Origin: Candidatus Bathyarchaeota archaeon
GTDB lineage: Archaea > Thermoproteota > Bathyarchaeia > Bathyarchaeales > Bathycorpusculaceae
Assembly: GCA_003601875.1 (NCBI GenBank)
Contig: PIYF01000018.1
Coordinates: 1 to 9,760, forward strand
Reading direction: 5' to 3'
DNA length: 9,760 bases
The translations under genes were made by a program, and so were the position numbers. The notes below the pieces were generated by a model, which made no database searches, was not told the origin of the DNA, and was given only the letters and a program-made list of their open reading frames with translations. Each line of letters begins with the position of its first letter. The first letter of the stretch is position 1. Of the stretch, positions 1 to 5,397 are shown piece by piece.

Positions 1-329
1 ACTTCAAGTATGCTGACATTTTTTAGGAAACGTAATGCTTCCCAATTTTTTAAAGCCTCTTTATTCGTTATTTCCTCGGCTTTTCCAGCTAAGACCACGG
101 TAACCTTAAAACCCATCGATGAAAGGTGACGGGCAACCACAAAGCCGTCACCTCCATTTCCACCTAAACCGCAAAAAATTAGCACAGATTTGTTAGGTTT
201 AAATCTAGACGCTATTTCCACTGCTATGTTTTGTCCAGCGTTCTCCATTAGTTGAAGCCTTGAAATGCCGAAGTATTCAGCGTTTAATTCTAAAGCATGC
301 ATCTCCCTACTTGTTACAGTTTCTTTCAT
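1..329 (-). CDS. nnr: NAD(P)H-hydrate epimerase, N-terminal part (cut at window edge)
   Basis: This is the YjeF N-terminal (NnrE) domain, which epimerises the R form of damaged, hydrated NADH or NADPH to the S form so that an ADP- or ATP-dependent dehydratase can repair it in the cytoplasm. I translated the reverse strand from the ATG at 329-327. The 109 visible codons start MKETVTSREM, followed by the family's MENAG element near residues 28-32 and the glycine-rich nucleotide-binding loop GLGGNGGDG at residues 54-62, then FVVARHL. The frame stays open to the window edge, so the C-terminus is missing. In many archaea this domain is fused to the dehydratase domain (about 500 residues in all), and whether that is so here cannot be seen. 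No strong Shine-Dalgarno precedes the ATG, but an AT-rich box A-like stretch lies about 27 bases upstream, which fits a leaderless transcript. It is divergent from the Lrp-like gene. Confidence 0.93.
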   Translation of the reverse strand, partial: MKETVTSREMHALELNAEYFGISRLQLMENAGQNIAVEIASRFKPNKSVLIFCGLGGNGGDGFVVARHLSSMGFKVTVVLAGKAEEITNKEALKNWEALRFLKNVSILE

Positions 330-352
330 ACTGCAACCCTTTTATATGCTCT

Positions 353-362
353 TATAGTTTAA
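353..362 (-). promoter_or_regulatory. Putative box A of the epimerase gene
   Basis: Read on the minus strand this is TTTTAAACTA, centred about 27-28 bases before the ATG at 329. That is the spacing expected for an archaeal TATA-like element driving a leaderless mRNA. The whole intergenic region is AT-rich, so the exact box is uncertain. Confidence 0.35.
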
Positions 363-383
363 AAGAAAATTTAAACTTCCCTA

Positions 384-398
384 CTTGAAATTTTCAAG
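384..398. promoter_or_regulatory. Perfect 15-bp palindrome, candidate operator
   Basis: CTTGAAATTTTCAAG is a perfect inverted repeat of two 7-base arms around a single central T. It lies between the two divergent genes and ends two bases before the box A of the Lrp-like gene, where the archaeal BRE element would be. A dimeric regulator bound here could block assembly of TBP and TFB for that gene. The symmetry and position are seen directly, and the operator role is inferred. Confidence 0.45.
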
Positions 399-400
399 GA

Positions 401-410
401 AAAATATTTT
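401..410 (+). promoter_or_regulatory. Putative box A of the Lrp-like gene
   Basis: AAAATATTTT is a good archaeal TATA-like box. Transcription starting about 25 bases downstream, near 430, would give a leader of roughly 18 bases containing the GAGGAG Shine-Dalgarno at 436-441. Confidence 0.5.
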
Positions 411-447
411 AGTCAACAAAATTTAACAAATAGTCGAGGAGTTGAAA

Positions 448-687
448 TTGCCAACAGCTTTCGTTTTAATAAACACTGAAATAGGTTCGGAGAATGAAGT
501 TTTAGAAAAACTGAAAACAGTTGAAGGAGTAGAAGAAGCCTTCGCTGTTTACGGAGTCTACGATATAATTGCAAGAGTTAAAGCTGACACAATGGATAGA
601 CTTAAAGAAATTGTAACCTGGCGTATCAGACGACTTGACAAGGTGAGATCAACACTCACAATGATTGTGGTTGAAGGACAAAAATAG
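448..687 (+). CDS. Stand-alone Lrp/AsnC ligand-binding (RAM) domain protein
   Basis: This small cytoplasmic protein consists only of the RAM (regulation of amino acid metabolism) domain of the Lrp/AsnC family and lacks the DNA-binding helix-turn-helix. Visible hallmarks are the first strand PTAFVLINTE, the segment VEGVEEAFAVYGVYDIIARV, and the closing strand STLTMIVVE. Such single-domain proteins assemble into ring-like oligomers through the RAM fold and bind amino acids at subunit interfaces, either as sensors or by joining full-length Lrp proteins. The particular ligand cannot be read from sequence. Two in-frame TTG codons are possible starts, at 442 and 448. The GAGGAG at 436-441 directly abuts the first but is six bases from the second, and starting at 448 gives MPTAFVLINTE, the usual archaeal beginning, so I chose 448 (79 residues). 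T-rich tracts follow the stop. Confidence 0.93.
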   Translation: MPTAFVLINTEIGSENEVLEKLKTVEGVEEAFAVYGVYDIIARVKADTMDRLKEIVTWRIRRLDKVRSTLTMIVVEGQK

Positions 688-690
688 CAG

Positions 691-709
691 CTTTTTCCTC
701 CTTTTTATC
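691..709 (+). terminator. T-rich tract, likely transcription terminator of the Lrp-like gene
   Basis: Two pyrimidine runs, CTTTTT and CTTTTT separated by CCTC, begin three bases after the stop codon. Archaeal RNA polymerase commonly terminates at such oligo-T tracts without a hairpin. The placement suggests that the Lrp-like gene is transcribed alone. Confidence 0.5.
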
Positions 710-726
710 TTAACATGGCAACCTTC

Positions 727-736
727 AAATTTTAGT
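727..736 (+). promoter_or_regulatory. Possible box A of tiaS
   Basis: AAATTTTAGT lies about 25 bases before the ATG at 757. That spacing, with no Shine-Dalgarno before this ATG, fits a leaderless transcript. The motif itself is weak. Confidence 0.3.
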
Positions 737-756
737 TTAGAACAACTAGCTACACA

Positions 757-2094
757 ATGACAGAGAAAATCATGCATATAGGGTTAGATGATACAGACTC
801 GCCGAGGAAGGGTTGCACAACATATATAGCAGCCCTCCTAGTGGAAAAACTTCTAAAATTAAAAGTTGAATTCATCGATTATCCAAACCTTATAAGGTTA
901 AACCCAAACGTTCCTTGGAAAACAAGAGGAAACGGAGCTTTATGCCTAAGAATAAAGTTTAATGAGAACGTTGAGGATTTAATAAAAGAAACCGTTATAA
1001 ACACTGTGGAGGAACATGCAGACTTAGAATTTAAAGGGACAGACCCAGGTATAGTGTTTTTTAAAAAAGCTAAAATTCCAAGGGAGATTAAAGATTTTTC
1101 AAAAATGGCTATAACAGGCATTGTGAAACTTGAAGAAGCTTTAAAGCTTTTAAGAAGGTTTAAGGGTGAAGCTTTAGGATTTAAAAAATGTCGTGGAATT
1201 ATAGGTGGTTTAGCCGCTGTAGGTGAAAATCTTAGAGGAGACTACACCTACGAGATTCTCGTGTATAGAACACCTGAAAATTATGGTTCAAAAAGAAGGG
1301 TGGATGAAAAATCAATAATTGAAATGGATGAGAAAACTAGACCATACACTTTTAACAACTTTGACCCTGAAAAAAGAAGGGTGATAATAACTCCAAGAGG
1401 TCCAGATCCTGTTCTTTTCGGTATAAGAGGTGAAAATCCTGAAATACTGAAAAAAGCTTTTGAGATGGTTAAAATTTATGAGCCGGTAGAACGTTGGGTT
1501 ATTTTTAGAACAAATCAGGGAACGGATGCCCATTTAAAACATGTTGAAGATTTAAGCCAGATAAAACCTTATAGTCCAGTCATTGCAAAAGGGAAAGTTG
1601 CTGTTGAACCGCGAATAATTCCACGCAGACACGTCGTCTTTTCAATTGAGGATGGAAAAGCAAGGGTGGACTGTGCAGCTTATGAACCTACGGGTTCCCT
1701 CCGTAAAGCAGCAATGAAACTTATTAAGGGAGACTATGTGGAAGTTTATGGAAGTGTGCGCTCCCCATCAAAGAATAATCCTTTAACAATAAATCTTGAA
1801 AAAATTCGAGTGTTAAAACTTGCATCAAAAATTGTTTATCGAAATCCTAAATGTCCTAAATGTGGAAAACGTTTGAAATCCATGGGGAAAAATAAAGGTT
1901 TAAGATGTGAGAAGTGTGGTTTAAGATTTAAAAACTTGAAAAAAGTTGAGGTTAAAGTTAAACGAGAAATCAAGAGGGGATTATACATTACATCGCCGAG
2001 GTCTCAAAGACATCTTACAAAACCTTTAAGACGTTATGGGATGGAGAAAAAGAGTGCACATATCAAGTTAATTGATGATTGGCATTTTCCATAG
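757..2094 (+). CDS. tiaS: tRNA(Ile2) 2-agmatinylcytidine synthetase TiaS
   Basis: TiaS uses ATP and agmatine to convert cytidine 34 in the CAU anticodon of tRNA-Ile2 into agmatidine, so that the tRNA reads AUA codons as isoleucine and not methionine. It acts in the cytoplasm and is restricted to Archaea. The 445 residues show the full family order. The N-terminal catalytic domain has LDDTDS (residues 10-15) and GCTTY (19-23), where Thr21 matches the autophosphorylated Thr18 of the Archaeoglobus enzyme. RLNPNVPWKTRGNGA follows, then the segment CRGIIGGLAAVG and the ferredoxin-like segment ending in LFGIRGENPE. After these come an OB-fold with CAAYEPTG and YGSVR, and a C-terminal zinc ribbon with Cys366, Cys369, Cys384 and Cys387. 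The tail RHLTKPLRR is also conserved. The ATG at 757 has no Shine-Dalgarno and may be leaderless. A second ATG at residue 6 (position 772) would also leave the domain intact. No window tRNA is its substrate. Confidence 0.97.
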   Translation: MTEKIMHIGLDDTDSPRKGCTTYIAALLVEKLLKLKVEFIDYPNLIRLNPNVPWKTRGNGALCLRIKFNENVEDLIKETVINTVEEHADLEFKGTDPGIVFFKKAKIPREIKDFSKMAITGIVKLEEALKLLRRFKGEALGFKKCRGIIGGLAAVGENLRGDYTYEILVYRTPENYGSKRRVDEKSIIEMDEKTRPYTFNNFDPEKRRVIITPRGPDPVLFGIRGENPEILKKAFEMVKIYEPVERWVIFRTNQGTDAHLKHVEDLSQIKPYSPVIAKGKVAVEPRIIPRRHVVFSIEDGKARVDCAAYEPTGSLRKAAMKLIKGDYVEVYGSVRSPSKNNPLTINLEKIRVLKLASKIVYRNPKCPKCGKRLKSMGKNKGLRCEKCGLRFKNLKKVEVKVKREIKRGLYITSPRSQRHLTKPLRRYGMEKKSAHIKLIDDWHFP

Positions 2095-2142
2095 CCTTAA
2101 TTAATAGTTAAAATGTAAATTACTTTAGCATGGTGGAAGACG

Positions 2143-2448
2143 ATGAGTGTTTTACCTCCTGTAATTTATCAGTTGGGAATAGGAGGTATAAGCGGTTTCA
2201 TAATTGGATACGCAGCTAAGAAATTAAGTAAACTTATACTCATTTTATTCGGTATATTTGTAGCCTTTCTTTTATATTTGAGTTCAAAAGGAATTATCAG
2301 TGTAAACTATGAAGAATTATGGAAAACAATTTATAACATGTTAAGCTATTTAGGTCAAACAGCCCAATGGTTCATCAGTTTCCTCTCTTTCCTACCGTTT
2401 ATGGGAAGCTTTGTGGTGGGATTAACCCTAGGATTTAAGGCTGGATAG
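2143..2448 (+). CDS. FUN14-family small membrane protein
   Basis: This is a 101-residue integral membrane protein of the FUN14 family, whose eukaryotic members (FUNDC1 and relatives) sit in the mitochondrial outer membrane. The role of the archaeal members is unknown. The sequence matches the family layout: LGIGGISGFIIGYAAKKLSK (residues 11-30) as a glycine-rich first helix ending in basic residues, a second hydrophobic helix near residues 31-48, then the signature LSSKGIISVNYEEL (46-59), an amphipathic stretch, and a third hydrophobic segment near residues 77-98 ending GLTLGFKAG. Length is normal for a prokaryotic member. The ATG at 2143 is preceded by GGTGG at 2131-2135, a Shine-Dalgarno at good spacing. 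It lies 48 bases after tiaS and about 58 before the alanyl-tRNA synthetase start. The neighbourhood gives no clear functional hint, although co-transcription with tiaS is possible. Confidence 0.9.
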   Translation: MSVLPPVIYQLGIGGISGFIIGYAAKKLSKLILILFGIFVAFLLYLSSKGIISVNYEELWKTIYNMLSYLGQTAQWFISFLSFLPFMGSFVVGLTLGFKAG

Positions 2449-2450
2449 TG

Positions 2451-2460
2451 AAATATAAAT
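2451..2460 (+). promoter_or_regulatory. Box A promoter element of alaS
   Basis: AAATATAAAT is a near-ideal archaeal TATA box, just after the FUN14 stop codon. A start of transcription about 25 bases downstream, near 2481, would leave a short leader carrying the CGGAG Shine-Dalgarno at 2492-2496. This suggests that alaS has its own promoter, separate from the FUN14 gene. Confidence 0.5.
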
Positions 2461-2506
2461 GATGGAACCTTCTAATTCTTTAAAACATTAGCGGAGTTTG
2501 CATGTA

Positions 2507-5296
2507 TTGAAAAAGTTTCCCAAAAAAGAATACAGTGTTCCATTCTTTAAAGAAAATGGTTACGTAAGAAAATTGTGTCCAAAATGCGGTGAATATTTTT
2601 GGACGCAGAATCCAGATCAAAAGACTTGTGGGGAGGCAACTTCTGAAGGGTGTGCTTTCTACTCGTTCATTAATAATTCTCCAACAAGGAAAAGTTACAG
2701 TTTACGGGAAATGCGGGAGACTTTCTTATCATTTTTTGAGAAGCATGGACATACAAGGATAAATCCATATCCAGTTGTTGCAAGATGGAGAGACGACGTC
2801 TACTTAACCCATGCAAGCATAATAGATTTTCAACCATACGTAACTGAGGGAATAGCCCCTCCACCAGCGAACCCTCTAGTAATTGTTCAACCCTGCATTC
2901 GCCTTGTGGACATTTCAAACACTGGTCCAACCTTCGGAAGACACTTAACAATTTTTGAAATGGGCGGACACCACGCTTTTAATCATCCAGAGAAAAAGGT
3001 GTACTGGAAAGATCAAACCATAAGATTTCATCATGAGTTCATCACAGAAGTTTTAGGTGTAAAATCAGAAGAAGTCATTTATAAAGAGGGTGTTTGGTCA
3101 GGTGGAGGAAACGCTGGACCAGATGTTGAATGCATTATTCGAGGATTAGAGGTTGCTACTCTAGTATTTATGAAATATAAGGTTGTTAACGGTAAATTTG
3201 TTAAATTACCCATTTTAACCGTTGACACTGGTTATGGAATAGACAGATACGCATGGCTTTCTCAAGGTGTACCAAGCTGTTTCCAAGCAATATATGGAGA
3301 CATACTTGAAAAAATGTTCAAAATGGCTGGAATAAAAGAAATTGACAACAAATTATTGTCAAAGGTAGCGAAATTTTCTGGACTTGTCAGCTTGGATAGG
3401 ACAGCCAGCAGGCTGGATGCCAGAAGACAGATAGCTAAAAAAGTTGATATGCCCATTGAAGAGTTAGACAAAATTTTACTTCCCATCGAAAACGTTTTCG
3501 CCGTTGCCGACCATACAAAATGTTTAAGCTTCATTCTCGCAGAGGGCGTCATTCCATCAAACGTTCAAGAAGGATATTTGGCAAGGCTTCTATTCCGCAG
3601 AATATATAGGCTTCTAAAGATGCTTGGGATACAAGATAAATTGTACGACATTGTAGATATGCAGATTAATTACTGGTCAAAAGATTACCCCCACCTTAAA
3701 GAGATGCGAAACGAAATAATGGAGATATTATCAGTTGAAGAAGAAAAATTTAGAGAAACAATCAAAAGAGGGGAAGGACTGGTTAAAAGAATCATCAAAG
3801 AATTGAAAAACAAGAAAATAATGAAGGTTCCGGCTGAAAGGCTGACAGAACTTTATGATTCTCATGGGCTTCCACCAGAAATCGTTAAGGAAATATCAGA
3901 GAAAGAAGGATTAAAAACGGATATTCCTGAAAACTTTTACGCTTTAATAGCGAAAAGGCATAGTCAAGCTTCATTAAAAAAAATTGAGGGAAAACCTGAA
4001 AAAAAGTTTGAAACATCCATTTCAAAAATTCCGGAAACAAAACCCTTGTATTATGAAAACCCCTACAAAAAGGAATTTGAAGCTAAAGTAATTAAGATTT
4101 TAAACAAAAATTACGTGGTTCTCAATGAGACGTGTTTTTATCCTGAAGGAGGAGGACAACCATCTGATAGAGGCTACTTGATTTTCGATGGAAAAAAGGC
4201 AAGGGTGGTTGATGTTCAGAAAATAGGGAAAGTTATAGTTCACAAAGTTGAAGGAAAAACTCCAAAGGAAGGAACAAGAGTTAAGGGAGTGATTGACTGG
4301 AATAGACGTTACAGCTTAATGAAAAATCACACAGCAACACACATTATTAACGGTGCAGCAAGACATGTTTTAGGCAAGCATATCTGGCAATTTGGAACAC
4401 AGAAAGACGTTAACCGTTCAAGACTTGACATAACTCATTATAGAAGATTAACCCTTAACGAAGTTCACCAAATAGAAACCCTTGCAAACAACATTGTTTT
4501 ACAAAGTATTCCTGTGGAAACTTCTTGGATGCCGAGAAATAAAGCTGAAAAACTCTACGGCTTCAGACTTTATCAAGGTGGTGCAGTTCCCGGAAAAGAG
4601 ATAAGAATAGTGAAAATTGGAGAATGGGACGTTGAAGCTTGCGCAGGCACCCACGTAAAAAACACCAGCGAAATCGGATTTATCAAAATAGTTCACTCAG
4701 AACGCGTTCAAGACGGAGTTGAAAGATTAGTTTACTCCGTTGGAAAACCGGCTTTAAAGGCCGTACAAGAAAATGAGAACCTCTTATTCAAGCTTTCCCA
4801 AACATTAAATGCTCCAATAGAGAAACTGGACAAAACAGCTGAAAAACTTGTTAAAGAATTAAAGCAAGCACTTGCAGAGAAAAGAAAGTTGATTAAAGAA
4901 TTAGCTGTCAAAGAAAGCATAGCTGCAAGCGAAGCTGAAACTGTTAAAAAAATAGGTGAAATTAAAGTTTTAACAAGAGAATTTAAAGAATTAAATGTTG
5001 ACCGAATGGTTCAAACAGCAAATGAAATAATTAAGAAAGATAAAGCAATAGTGACCGTTTTCTATGGGACAGATGGAAAAAATGCAAGAATAATGGTTAT
5101 GGCTGGGGAAAAAGCCATAGAAAAAGGAGTAAACGCCAGTGAAATAGCTGAGGAATCGGCTAAAATTCTTGGTGGCGGTGGAGGAGGAACAATAAACTTT
5201 GCTCAAGGAGGAGGAACAATAACGGAAAAATTATCAGAAGCCGTTAAAAAAGCTGAGGAAACTCTAAAAAAACAATTAGGAATAGTAAAAGATTAA
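2507..5296 (+). CDS. alaS: Alanyl-tRNA synthetase, archaeal type
   Basis: AlaRS charges tRNA-Ala in the cytoplasm and clears mischarged Ser- and Gly-tRNA-Ala. The archaeal N-terminal zinc extension is visible with Cys24, Cys27, Cys41 and Cys49 (numbered from 2507). The class II aminoacylation core follows, with motif 2 around FGRHLTIFEMGG (Arg145) and motif 3 DTGYGIDR (240-247). Next come the tRNA-recognition helices and then the editing domain, whose zinc ligands are HTATH (608-612) and Cys712/His716 in CAGTH. A coiled-coil segment leads to the C-terminal DHHA1-like domain with a six-glycine run at 889-894 and FAQGGG. At 929 residues it is full length with no missing motif. The start is ambiguous. 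A TTG at 2498 sits one base from the CGGAG Shine-Dalgarno, while a TTG at 2507 lies ten bases from it and gives MKKFPKKEYS, which resembles other archaeal AlaRS starts, so 2507 is preferred. leuS follows in the same direction. Confidence 0.97.
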   Translation: MKKFPKKEYSVPFFKENGYVRKLCPKCGEYFWTQNPDQKTCGEATSEGCAFYSFINNSPTRKSYSLREMRETFLSFFEKHGHTRINPYPVVARWRDDVYLTHASIIDFQPYVTEGIAPPPANPLVIVQPCIRLVDISNTGPTFGRHLTIFEMGGHHAFNHPEKKVYWKDQTIRFHHEFITEVLGVKSEEVIYKEGVWSGGGNAGPDVECIIRGLEVATLVFMKYKVVNGKFVKLPILTVDTGYGIDRYAWLSQGVPSCFQAIYGDILEKMFKMAGIKEIDNKLLSKVAKFSGLVSLDRTASRLDARRQIAKKVDMPIEELDKILLPIENVFAVADHTKCLSFILAEGVIPSNVQEGYLARLLFRRIYRLLKMLGIQDKLYDIVDMQINYWSKDYPHLKEMRNEIMEILSVEEEKFRETIKRGEGLVKRIIKELKNKKIMKVPAERLTELYDSHGLPPEIVKEISEKEGLKTDIPENFYALIAKRHSQASLKKIEGKPEKKFETSISKIPETKPLYYENPYKKEFEAKVIKILNKNYVVLNETCFYPEGGGQPSDRGYLIFDGKKARVVDVQKIGKVIVHKVEGKTPKEGTRVKGVIDWNRRYSLMKNHTATHIINGAARHVLGKHIWQFGTQKDVNRSRLDITHYRRLTLNEVHQIETLANNIVLQSIPVETSWMPRNKAEKLYGFRLYQGGAVPGKEIRIVKIGEWDVEACAGTHVKNTSEIGFIKIVHSERVQDGVERLVYSVGKPALKAVQENENLLFKLSQTLNAPIEKLDKTAEKLVKELKQALAEKRKLIKELAVKESIAASEAETVKKIGEIKVLTREFKELNVDRMVQTANEIIKKDKAIVTVFYGTDGKNARIMVMAGEKAIEKGVNASEIAEESAKILGGGGGGTINFAQGGGTITEKLSEAVKKAEETLKKQLGIVKD

Positions 5297-5360
5297 AATA
5301 GGTTTGTACAAATTCTTTTCGGTGCTCAAAATGAGGGATAATGTTCTCAATCGACGGCAA

Positions 5361-5371
5361 AACATTTAAAA
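5361..5371 (+). promoter_or_regulatory. Putative box A just upstream of the preferred leuS start
   Basis: AACATTTAAAA is a TATA-like element centred about 32 bases before the ATG at 5398. A transcript starting near 5391 could only be translated from 5398, which supports the shorter LeuRS form. A weaker AT-rich box around 5293-5300 could drive a longer transcript. Confidence 0.4.
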
Positions 5372-5397
5372 ACAAGGAGAACAAATCAGAGGGAAAC

